Below are positions 49,794 to 57,255 of a stretch of DNA of 64,000 bases, piece after piece; the stretch's first letter is position 1; every line of letters starts with the position of its first letter. The notes beneath the pieces are model-generated. The model saw only the letters and a program-made list of their open reading frames with translations, was not told the origin of the DNA and did no database searches. Position numbers and translations under genes: made by a program. Source of the stretch: Stenotrophomonas sp. 24(2023) (GTDB lineage: Bacteria; Pseudomonadota; Gammaproteobacteria; Xanthomonadales; Xanthomonadaceae); assembly GCF_030913365.1 (NCBI RefSeq), contig NZ_CP133160.1, positions 620,001-684,000 of the forward strand, in the 5' to 3' direction.

Positions 49794-49872
49794 ATTCCAC
49801 GGATTGCACGCTGTTGCTGTTGCTGTTGCTCGTGCTCTGGCTTCGGCGGGTGCCGGGCGCTGCCCGGCCGGA

Positions 49873-51018
49873 CTACTCCACCAGCGTGATCGGCGTCAGC
49901 GTGACCCTGGCGTTGTTCGCAGCGCCCATCCGATCGGTGTACGTTTGGCCTCGTTGAACCAGGTAGAAGCTGTCTACGTAGTCAATGTCGTTGGAGAACC
50001 ACGACGTCGGCATCGCTTTCAGAATCGCACCGGCGATGTCAGCGATCACCGCATACTCCGGTGCGAACGCGCCCAGTGCCGCCTTCACACCGTTGCTCAG
50101 CGCCACCAGCAGGTCCTGGTAGTTGGTGTCGCCGTCATCCTCGAACAGCTGAACATTGGCTGCGTTGAAGCGGTAGTTGCCCCACAGGATCAGCGCCTGC
50201 TGCGGGGTGTAGTCGGTCTTGTCGTAGTCCAGGTAGGGCATGTCCACCGTGGCCATCTCCGGCTCGGCCTTGCCGATCTGCAGCCCGGACACCACCGCGA
50301 ACACCTCGGCCGCACCCAATGCCCACGGTTCCTGGTCATCGGCCAGGCGGATGCGGTCGAGACGGGTGATATCCAGCGACGCGCGCGCGCCATCGGTCGA
50401 CAGCTGGATGCGCTCGGGCGACTGCAGGCCGCGTGCGCGCAATCCGGCGTTGACCAGCGCCATGCCCTCCTGCACCGAACGACGGGTATCGACATCGACG
50501 ATCAGTACTGGAAATGACGGCGCACGCTTCGCATCCAGCACATGCGCGCGACCCTGCGCGTCGTAGGCGGTCAAGGTGGTCCAGTCACGGTCATTGCCGC
50601 GCGGCAGGCTGACCACCCAAAGCTGTTGCGGAGCGGTGTCCGACAGCGACTGGCCCTCAGGAACATAGGCGCGCAGCTGCAGCAGGCCCTCACCCTGCTC
50701 CGGCAACCCCTTTGCCTGGCGCAGCCGTTGATCGTTGTTGGCCAAGGAGGCACTGGCCCGGGTCCGGACATCCGGGTCGAAGCGCTCCATCACCGCATCC
50801 AGTGCGACGGCTTGCTCGGGCGATGCCGCCAGCGTACCGCGCACGATCTCGGCGAAGCCCGGTTGCGTGATCAGCGAAGCCACCTCACGCGCACTCGCCT
50901 CGGTCACGGCCTGGACCTGGGCGCCACGCGCAGTGGCACCGCCTTGTGCCGCTGCCCCCACACTGGCCAGCAACAGTGCCAGCAGCACAGCCCCGCGAAT
51001 CATCTGTCGTTGTGTCAT
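49873..51018 (-). CDS. Exported protein, possibly DUF3103 family
   Basis: A 381-residue exported protein: signal peptide (MIRGAVLLALLLASVGAAAQ), then a soluble domain. I associate the pattern (LRAYVPEGQSLSDTAPQQLW, FPVLIVDVDTRRSVQEGMAL, RIQLSTDGARASLDITRLDR, MPYLDYDKTDYTPQQALILW) with DUF3103, but only tentatively. The C-terminal half mentions DDGDTNYQDLLVALSNGVKA, an acidic possible metal-binding loop. ATG 51018 has a G-rich stretch upstream; an in-frame GTG lies seven codons before. The function is unknown. Its 3' end abuts composite repeat C. Confidence 0.65.
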   Translation of the reverse strand: MTQRQMIRGAVLLALLLASVGAAAQGGATARGAQVQAVTEASAREVASLITQPGFAEIVRGTLAASPEQAVALDAVMERFDPDVRTRASASLANNDQRLRQAKGLPEQGEGLLQLRAYVPEGQSLSDTAPQQLWVVSLPRGNDRDWTTLTAYDAQGRAHVLDAKRAPSFPVLIVDVDTRRSVQEGMALVNAGLRARGLQSPERIQLSTDGARASLDITRLDRIRLADDQEPWALGAAEVFAVVSGLQIGKAEPEMATVDMPYLDYDKTDYTPQQALILWGNYRFNAANVQLFEDDGDTNYQDLLVALSNGVKAALGAFAPEYAVIADIAGAILKAMPTSWFSNDIDYVDSFYLVQRGQTYTDRMGAANNARVTLTPITLVE

Positions 51019-51124
51019 TCCAGCCCCCCGCAACGTCACTGCAGATGAGCGACAGGTGCTGCCTACGCTACGACGCTGACACCGTACGTTCCGGTATGTA
51101 CTGCACAGTTCCGCCTGCGGCCGG

Positions 51125-51155
51125 CAAAAAAAGAGCCGAGCATGGGCTCGGCTCT
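51125..51155 (-). terminator. Intrinsic terminator of the DUF819 gene
   Basis: Minus strand: AGAGCCGAG, loop, CTCGGCTCT then TTTTTTTGCC; a 9-bp stem with seven Ts about 33 nt after the DUF819 stop. The rest of 51019-51187 holds upstream sequence of the exported protein gene. Confidence 0.92.
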
Positions 51156-51187
51156 ACATGGGAACGCGATCCCACGGAGGCCCGGAC

Positions 51188-52438
51188 TCAGCCGTTGGCC
51201 ATCCACTTCAGGATCAGGCCGGTCACGTAGGCCAGCCCGGTACCGGTGGCATAGCCCACCGTGCCCAGCAGCACGCCCACCGGCGCCAGCGACGGATGGA
51301 AGGCCGCGGCGACCACCGGTGCCGACGCGGCCGCGCCGATGTTGCCCATCGACCCGACGCCGAAGAAGAACAGCGGCACGCGCAGCAGGCGGGCAACGAT
51401 CCACAGCACCAGCACGTGGGTGGCCATCCAGATCACGCCGAGCAGGAACAGCCACGGCCGGTCCAGCAGCGACAGCAGGTTCATCTGCATGCCGATGCAG
51501 GCGATCAGGAAATACAGGAACACCGTGCCCAGCCGCGAGGCCCCGGCCGACTCCAGCCGGCGCGCACGGGTGAAGCTCAGGCCCAGGCCCAGCGCGGTGG
51601 ACAGCAGAATCACCCAGACGAACTGGCTGTCCAGGCTGAACTGGCTGGACCAGCCCACGTTCGCCTTGAACCAGCCGGCCAGCGGCGCGGCGATGGCATG
51701 GGCCAGCCCCACCCCGCCCAGCGCCACGCCGACGATCACCATCAGGTCGGTCAACGTGGGGATACGCGCGTTCTGCGCCTCGTAGGCACTGATGCGCGCC
51801 TTCATCTCGTCGATGGCACGGGTATCGGCGCCGCTGCGGGTATCGATCTGCTGCGCGCGGTTGGCCAGGAACAGCAGGATCGCCATCCACAGGCTGGCGC
51901 AGGCCACGTCCACCACCGCGATCTGGCCGAAGGTGGTGGCGTCGGTGCCGAAGATCTCGCGCATGGCCACCATGTTGGCCCCGCCGCCGATCCAGCTGCC
52001 GGCCAGCGCGGCCATGCCGGCCCAGGTATCACCGGCCACCGTTTCCGGGTGGATCAGCTTCATCACCTGGAACGACACGATGGCGCCCAGCATCACGCCG
52101 GCGGTACCGGCGCAGAACACCACGATCAGCTTGGGCCCCAGCTTGGCGATGCCCTTCAGGTCGATCGACAGGGTCAGCAGCACCAGCGCGGCCGGCAGCA
52201 GCACGTCACGCGCCACCGGGTTGTACAGCGCCGTGGCATGGCCATCGATCAGCCCGGCGGTGTTGTAGATGGCCGGAATGAAGTAGCACAGCAGCAGGGC
52301 GGGCACCCAGGCGAAGATCTTCTTCAGCAGGGGCGTGGGGCCGCTCGCGGCCCAGAAGATCAGCGCCAGGGTGGCGGCGATCAGGCCCAGGCCAACGATG
52401 TCGCTGGAGATCAGGGCGGTGGTCGGTTCGGTCGGCAT
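51188..52438 (-). CDS. DUF819 family membrane protein (YjcL-like)
   Basis: A 416-residue inner-membrane protein with about ten to eleven helices (IVGLGLIAATLALIFWAAS, LLPAALVLLTLSIDL, LIVVFCAGTAGVMLGAIVSF, VWVILLSTALGLGLSF). Conserved glycine-rich phrases are GSWIGGGANMVAMREIFG and FFFGVGSMGNIGAAASAPVV, typical of DUF819/YjcL, a family with transporter-like topology and unknown substrate. The start at 52438 has GAGGA upstream. Monocistronic between two terminators. Confidence 0.88.
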   Translation of the reverse strand: MPTEPTTALISSDIVGLGLIAATLALIFWAASGPTPLLKKIFAWVPALLLCYFIPAIYNTAGLIDGHATALYNPVARDVLLPAALVLLTLSIDLKGIAKLGPKLIVVFCAGTAGVMLGAIVSFQVMKLIHPETVAGDTWAGMAALAGSWIGGGANMVAMREIFGTDATTFGQIAVVDVACASLWMAILLFLANRAQQIDTRSGADTRAIDEMKARISAYEAQNARIPTLTDLMVIVGVALGGVGLAHAIAAPLAGWFKANVGWSSQFSLDSQFVWVILLSTALGLGLSFTRARRLESAGASRLGTVFLYFLIACIGMQMNLLSLLDRPWLFLLGVIWMATHVLVLWIVARLLRVPLFFFGVGSMGNIGAAASAPVVAAAFHPSLAPVGVLLGTVGYATGTGLAYVTGLILKWMANG

Positions 52439-52466
52439 GGCGTCCTCTGTCGATCGAAAAAAGGGC

Positions 52467-52495
52467 AAAAAAAACGCCGCATGCAGGCGGCGTTT
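52467..52495 (-). terminator. Intrinsic terminator of the two-component operon
   Basis: Minus strand: AAACGCCGC, loop CTGCAT, GCGGCGTTTTTTTT. It ends the response regulator / histidine kinase transcript about 73 nt after the kinase stop and lies just upstream of the DUF819 gene start. Confidence 0.9.
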
Positions 52496-52567
52496 CCGAA
52501 GATTAACATTGTCTTCACGCCCCTGCATGCCGCAGTGCGCCAGCCCGCCCGCCGGGTGGCCGCCGCC

Positions 52568-53854
52568 TCAGGGCGTGCGCGCGCCGCTGAAATCCAGCGT
52601 GGCGCGGGTGCCGCGTGGTTCGCAGGCCTGGAAGGCCAGCGTCCATCCCAGGTGCTCGCACAGCCGGGCGATCAGCTCCAGCCCGATGCCGCCGCGCTCG
52701 GTCCGCAGCCCACGTGCCATCCGCGCATGGATGGCGGCGATCTCCTCCGGACTCATGCCGTGCCCCGGGTCCTGCAGCACCAGCACGCCATCGGTCCCCA
52801 GGGTGAGCTGGATATGGCCACGGCCACTGTTCTCGATCGCATTGCGCAGCAGGTTGCCGATGGCCGCCTGCACCACGGCCAGCGGCGCGACGATGTCCAC
52901 CGGGGCGGCCTGCACGTTCACGTCCAGATCCTTGTCGCCCAGCAGGTGACGATGGTCATCGACGATCTGCGGCAGCAGCTGGTCCAGCGCGATACGCTCA
53001 GCGCGGTTGGCCAGGCGAGCCGGTTCACGGGCCAGCACCAGCAGCAGGTCGATCAGCTGTTCCACCCCCTGCGCAGTGCGCAGCACCCGCTGCATCTGCT
53101 GGCGCGCACGCTCGGGCAGCCCCGGCTGATCCAGGGCCAGTTCGGCCGCACCGGTGATCACCGCCACGGGCGTGCGCAGTTCATGGCTGGCAGTGCTGAT
53201 GAACACCCGTTCGCGCTCGACGAACTGTTCGTTGCGCTCCAGGTAGTCGTTCAGCGCATCGGCAATCGTATGCAGCTCGGAACTGCCGCGCACGTCCACG
53301 TCGATGCGCTGTCCGGGCACGCCCGGACGCAGTGCGCCGATATGGCGGGCCAGCAGGCTCAGCGGCCGTACCAGCCGCTCCATGCCGAGGGTGGCCATCA
53401 GCACGGTGACGATCAGCATCACCACCCCGGCCAGCATCACCCAGCGCGTGGCGAACTGTTCCAGGTCGTGGAAATCGGAAATGTCCAGTACCAGCGCGAT
53501 ACGCCCCAGTTCATCGGTCTGGCGCACCATCACTGCGGTTTCGCGGTCGTGGACGATCACCCCGTCATGCAGCCCCGGGTGCAGCGCACGCAGGCTGTCG
53601 GGGGTGGCCGGGTCATCGAAATGGTAGAGGCTGAGCGTGTCCGAATCCTGCCAGCGATAGTGGGGTTCGTGCTTCACATGCTCGACGATGCTGTCCAGCT
53701 CGGAATTGAGCAGCGCCCGCCAGGCCGCGTGCTCGGCGTGTTCGTGCACGTAGTTGCCCACGCTGAACACCGCCAGCGAGATCAACGCCAGGTAGCCGAG
53801 CAGCCACCAGGCCACGCGCCGCGACAGCGGCCCGGGCTTACGGGCCATCGCCAT
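52568..53854 (-). CDS. Sensor histidine kinase
   Basis: A 428-residue membrane kinase. TM1 (WWLLGYLALISLAVFSVGNY) and TM2 (about residue 135-160, WVMLAGVVMLIVTVLMATLG) bracket a ~100-residue periplasmic sensor containing several His and Asp residues (HVKHEPHYRWQDSD). HAMP-like and HisKA follow (H-box ISTASHELRTPVAVITGA), with N-box LLRNAIENSG, DPGHGMS and GGIGLELI in the ATPase. It overlaps the regulator gene by 17 nt; start codons GTG 53863, ATG 53854 or ATG 53848 are possible, and I chose 53854 for AGGCGG at 8 nt. Being divergent from the lipid A cassette, it is the likely controller of it. Confidence 0.9.
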   Translation of the reverse strand: MAMARKPGPLSRRVAWWLLGYLALISLAVFSVGNYVHEHAEHAAWRALLNSELDSIVEHVKHEPHYRWQDSDTLSLYHFDDPATPDSLRALHPGLHDGVIVHDRETAVMVRQTDELGRIALVLDISDFHDLEQFATRWVMLAGVVMLIVTVLMATLGMERLVRPLSLLARHIGALRPGVPGQRIDVDVRGSSELHTIADALNDYLERNEQFVERERVFISTASHELRTPVAVITGAAELALDQPGLPERARQQMQRVLRTAQGVEQLIDLLLVLAREPARLANRAERIALDQLLPQIVDDHRHLLGDKDLDVNVQAAPVDIVAPLAVVQAAIGNLLRNAIENSGRGHIQLTLGTDGVLVLQDPGHGMSPEEIAAIHARMARGLRTERGGIGLELIARLCEHLGWTLAFQACEPRGTRATLDFSGARTP

Positions 53855-54548
53855 CGTCCGCACCGCCTGCGGTTCCCGTCGGCGCCAGTCGGTACCCGAC
53901 CCGTGGCAGCGTGTGGATCAGCTTTTCCTCGAACGGGCCATCGACGCTGCGGCGCAGTTCGTAGACATGCGAGCGCAGCAGGTCACCGTCGGGTGGTTCA
54001 TCGCCCCACAGGGCGAACTCCAGCTGCTGGCGGGTCACCGCGCCCGGGCTGGCCCGCATCAGCAGTTCCAGCAGCTTGCGGCAGGCCGGGTACAGGTGCA
54101 GCACCTGGCCATCGCGGCGCGCCTCCAGCGTCGCCAGGTCCAGCACCAGATCGCCCACCTGCAGGCGCTTGCGCGGGTTGCGGCCCTGCGCACGGACCAG
54201 CAGCGCCTCCAGCCGCACTTCCAGTTCCGGCAGGGCGAACGGCTTGGTCAGGTAATCATCGGCACCGGCGCGGAAGCCGGCAATCTTGTCCGGCAGCTCG
54301 TCACGCGCGGTCAGCATGATCACCGGCACTTCCGAGCCATGCTCGCTGCGCAGGCGGCGCAGCACTTCCGGGCCCTCCATGCGTGGCAGCATCCAGTCCA
54401 GGATGACCGCATCGTAGGGGTGGCTGCCGGCCAGGTGCAGCCCGGTGATGCCGTCAGGAGCGACATCGAGCACGTGCCCGCGCGACTCGAAATAGTCGAA
54501 CAGGTTGGCCACCAGTTGCCGGTTGTCCTCGATCACCAACAGGCGCAT
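53838..54548 (-). CDS. OmpR-family response regulator
   Basis: A 236-residue transcription factor. The receiver has MRLLVIEDN, the phospho-acceptor Asp in AVILDWMLPRMEG and Lys in YLTKPFALPE; the winged-helix DNA-binding domain (about 130-225) includes RQQLEFALWGDEPPDGDLLR and KLIHTLPRVGYRL. ATG 54548 is preceded by AGGAAG at 7 nt; an ATG five codons upstream is in frame. First gene of the kinase operon. The 142-nt divergent region 54549-54690 should contain its binding sites for the GT39/PAP2/EptA cassette. Confidence 0.93.
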   Translation of the reverse strand: MRLLVIEDNRQLVANLFDYFESRGHVLDVAPDGITGLHLAGSHPYDAVILDWMLPRMEGPEVLRRLRSEHGSEVPVIMLTARDELPDKIAGFRAGADDYLTKPFALPELEVRLEALLVRAQGRNPRKRLQVGDLVLDLATLEARRDGQVLHLYPACRKLLELLMRASPGAVTRQQLEFALWGDEPPDGDLLRSHVYELRRSVDGPFEEKLIHTLPRVGYRLAPTGTAGGADDGDGP

Positions 54549-54690
54549 GCCCGCTTCCTGCATGAAAAGTCGCCCCCATGGTAGCTGCCAGGATGTCGTA
54601 ATGCGGTGGGAAACGGCCTTGTCGGCAGGGCCTACGACGCTTTTCCAACCCGGGTTCAGGCAGACTTGCGTTTTGCTCCCGGAGCCGCCC

Positions 54691-56394
54691 ATGCCCGCAG
54701 CCCTGCCCCGCCGTTGGCGCCTGCCCCTGTTGTGGTTGCTGATGGTCATCGGCCTGGTGGCCGGGCTCGGCCTGCGCCAGCCGCAGCCGCCGGACGAACC
54801 GCGCTTCGTGCTGGCGGCGCGGACCATGGTGGACACCGGCCAGTGGCTGCTGCCGCACCGTGGCGGCGAGCTGTACGCGGAAAAGCCACCGGTGTTCATG
54901 TGGCTGCAGGCCGCCAGCTATGAAGCGGTGGGCAACTGGCAGTGGTCGTTCCTGCTGCCTTCGCTGCTGGCGGCACTGTTGACGCTGTGGCTGGTGGGCG
55001 ACCTTGCACGCCGGCTGTGGTCCCCCCGGCTGACCCCGTATGCCATGGCCGCCCTGTTCGGCACCCTGCAGTTCGGGCTGATGGCCAAGCGCGCGCAGAT
55101 CGACATGGTGCTGGTGGCGATGACCACGCTGTCACTGTGGGGCCTGCTGCGCCACCTGTGCGAGCGTCGCAATCTGCCTGCATTGTGGCTGGCCGGATTC
55201 GCCGCCGGCGTCGGCACGGTGACCAAGGGCGTGGGCTTCCTGCCGCTGCTGATGGTCCTGCCCTGGCTGGGCTGGCGCTTCTGGCAGCGCCGCCACGGCC
55301 AGGCCCATCACGGGCCGCACGGCGCCACCCTGCTGTGGCTGCTGCCGGCCTTCGTGGTGGGCACGCTGGTCTGGCTGGGCCCGCTGGGCTGGGCCCTGCT
55401 GCATTCGCCCAGCCCCAAGCTGCTTTCCTATGCGCACGAACTGCTGTTCAAGCAGACCGGCACCCGCTACGCCAATGCCTGGCACCACGTGCAGCCGGCC
55501 TGGTACTACCTGCAGGTGATGGCCACGCTGTGGCTGCCCGGCAGCCTGCTGCTGCCCTGGCTGGCCCGCCCGTGGTGGCGGCGCCTGGCCCGCGGCGATG
55601 GCCGCCAGTGGCTGCTGCTGGGCTGGGCGGTGCTGGTGCTGGTGTTCTTCTCGGCCAGCCCGGGCAAGCGCGAGGTCTACCTCCTGCCGATGCTGCCTGC
55701 GCTGGCGCTGGCAGTGGCCCCGCTGCTGCCGGGCCTGCTGCGGCGGGTGGCGGTGCGCCGCTACCTGCTGGGCTACTGCATCGTGCTGGGCGTGGTGGCC
55801 GTGGCCCTGGGCGGCGTGCTGCTCGGTGGCAGCCCCTGGGCGCACGCGCAGCTGGCCAAGCGCGCGATGCCCGATGAACTGCTGGGCGTGATGGGCGGTG
55901 GCCTGTTAGGCTTCGGCGCGGTGGTGCTGGTGATCGCGGCCGCGTTGCGGCAGCGCCGCGCCGGTGTGCTGGTGCTGGTGACCCACGCCCTGCTGTGGTC
56001 GCTGCATGGGCTGGTGCTGCTGCCCGCCCTGGACCCGCATGCCTCGGCATCGGCGGTGATGCAGCGGGTCGGCCAGCGCATCGGCCCACAGGCGGAACTG
56101 GGCCTGCTGGCCTGGCGCGAGCAGAACCTGCTGCAGGCCGATCGCCCCGTCCGCGAATTCGGCTTCAAGCGCCCCTGGGCAGAGCAGTGGCACGATGCCG
56201 GCCCCTGGCTGGCACAGGCCCCGCAGACCCGCTGGCTGCTGGTGCTGGACGATGCCATGAGCCCGTGCGTGGACCCGGCACAGGTGATCGACATCGGCAC
56301 GGCCAACCGCAACCGCTGGCAGCTGGTGCCCGGTACCGCCTGGAATGCGCAGTGCCATGCCGAAAAGACCGGGGCCACCGCCGAGGAGGACTGA
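54691..56394 (+). CDS. GT39/ArnT-like glycosyltransferase
   Basis: A 567-residue polytopic GT-C transferase with about 11 helices that uses undecaprenyl-phosphate-linked sugars on the periplasmic side. The ArnT/PMT-like first loop has the acidic pair PDEPRFVLAARTM, followed by YAEKPPVFMWLQAASYEAV. ArnT adds aminoarabinose to lipid A; no arn biosynthetic genes are adjacent, so the sugar donor is open. GGAG lies 6 nt upstream of ATG 54691. The position ahead of a PAP2 phosphatase and EptA in one strand suggests lipid A remodelling. Confidence 0.88.
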   Translation: MPAALPRRWRLPLLWLLMVIGLVAGLGLRQPQPPDEPRFVLAARTMVDTGQWLLPHRGGELYAEKPPVFMWLQAASYEAVGNWQWSFLLPSLLAALLTLWLVGDLARRLWSPRLTPYAMAALFGTLQFGLMAKRAQIDMVLVAMTTLSLWGLLRHLCERRNLPALWLAGFAAGVGTVTKGVGFLPLLMVLPWLGWRFWQRRHGQAHHGPHGATLLWLLPAFVVGTLVWLGPLGWALLHSPSPKLLSYAHELLFKQTGTRYANAWHHVQPAWYYLQVMATLWLPGSLLLPWLARPWWRRLARGDGRQWLLLGWAVLVLVFFSASPGKREVYLLPMLPALALAVAPLLPGLLRRVAVRRYLLGYCIVLGVVAVALGGVLLGGSPWAHAQLAKRAMPDELLGVMGGGLLGFGAVVLVIAAALRQRRAGVLVLVTHALLWSLHGLVLLPALDPHASASAVMQRVGQRIGPQAELGLLAWREQNLLQADRPVREFGFKRPWAEQWHDAGPWLAQAPQTRWLLVLDDAMSPCVDPAQVIDIGTANRNRWQLVPGTAWNAQCHAEKTGATAEED

Positions 56395-56421
56395 GCGGAA
56401 GTGAACCGGGGGCGGCGCTTA

Positions 56422-56440
56422 ACCGCCGTCCAACGGCGGT
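56422..56440 (+). promoter_or_regulatory. Intercistronic hairpin in the lipid A cassette
   Basis: ACCGCCGT, loop CCA, ACGGCGGT: a perfect 8-bp stem in the 108-nt gap between the GT39 and PAP2 genes. No T tract. It may stabilise the upstream mRNA or reduce read-through and so set different levels for the two parts of the cassette. Confidence 0.4.
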
Positions 56441-56502
56441 CCGACCCTTCTCCGACATGCCGGTGACGAGCATGGCCGCGTTCCCGAACCGGCGCCTCCC
56501 GC

Positions 56503-57255
56503 ATGCCCGTCCGTCCACTCGCCCCCGCTGGCCTTGCCGCCCACCGCGCGCAGCCCTGGCAGTTCCTGCTGGCCCACCTGGGGCTGCCGCTTGCCATCGG
56601 CGTGCCGCTGTTCGCCCTGCTGATGGGCGGCGGTGGCGACCAGTGGCTGGCCGACCAGCTGTACCGCCTGGAAGGTGGCCACTGGGCCCTGCAGAACGCC
56701 TGGGCCACCACCGCCCTGGTGCATCGTGCCGGCAAATGGCTGAGCACCCTGGGGGCGCTGCTGGCGATCCTGCTGTGCTTCCATCACTGGCGCCGCGGCC
56801 GTGACCGCACCCTGCGCTGGGCGCTGCTGTACGTGGTGGTGGCAGTCGCGCTGGGCACCGGCCTGGTCTCGCTGCTGAAGGCCCACCTCCCGATGGAGTG
56901 CCCGTGGGACCTGCTGCGCTATGGCGGGCATGAACGCTTCGTCGGCCTGTTCGACACACGCCCGGCCGGCATGCCCTCCAATGCCTGCTTCCCGGCCGGC
57001 CACGCCAGCGCTGGCTATGCGTGGCTGTCGCTGTACTTCTTCGCCCTGCTGTGGCGCCCGCAGTGGCGCTGGGCCGGCCTGACGATCGGCGTGGCCGGTG
57101 GCCTGCTGTTCGGCATCAGCCAGCAGCTGCGCGGCGCCCACTTCCTTTCCCACGACGTTGCCACTGCACTGCTATGTTGGCTGCTGTCGCTGGGCCTGTA
57201 TCTTCTGGTCCGCTGGCAGCTGGACCGCCCCACCCGCCAGGAGGCACGCGCATGA
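56503..57255 (+). CDS. PAP2-family membrane phosphatase (LpxE/LpxT-like)
   Basis: A 250-residue inner-membrane phosphatase with about five to six helices. The PAP2 signature is split into KAHLPMECPWDL, the central FPAGHASAGYAW (catalytic His) and QLRGAHFLSHDVATA (second His and Asp). Related proteins remove or transfer lipid A phosphates, or recycle undecaprenyl pyrophosphate. It overlaps eptA by 4 nt (ATGA), so both are translated together; a phosphatase next to a phosphoethanolamine transferase fits coordinated editing of lipid A phosphates. Confidence 0.88.
   Translation: MPVRPLAPAGLAAHRAQPWQFLLAHLGLPLAIGVPLFALLMGGGGDQWLADQLYRLEGGHWALQNAWATTALVHRAGKWLSTLGALLAILLCFHHWRRGRDRTLRWALLYVVVAVALGTGLVSLLKAHLPMECPWDLLRYGGHERFVGLFDTRPAGMPSNACFPAGHASAGYAWLSLYFFALLWRPQWRWAGLTIGVAGGLLFGISQQLRGAHFLSHDVATALLCWLLSLGLYLLVRWQLDRPTRQEARA

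Larger units (their letters stand above)
49385..49868. repeat. Composite palindromic repeat C (SMAG pair plus two 52-nt-loop hairpins)
   Basis: Fills the gap between convergent ybdD-like and DUF3103-like genes from stop (49379) to stop (49873). Outer hairpins are GGGTGCCGGGC/GCCCGGCACCC (49385-49411) and GCCGGGC/GCCCGGC (49852-49868). Inside are a 25-bp stem hairpin with 52-nt loop (49454-49555), two inverted SMAGs, a second 25-bp stem hairpin with 52-nt loop (49692-49793), and a TGTTGC triplet run (49812-49829). The plan is the same as in element A, but most modules differ in sequence. No gene is credible inside. Confidence 0.85.
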
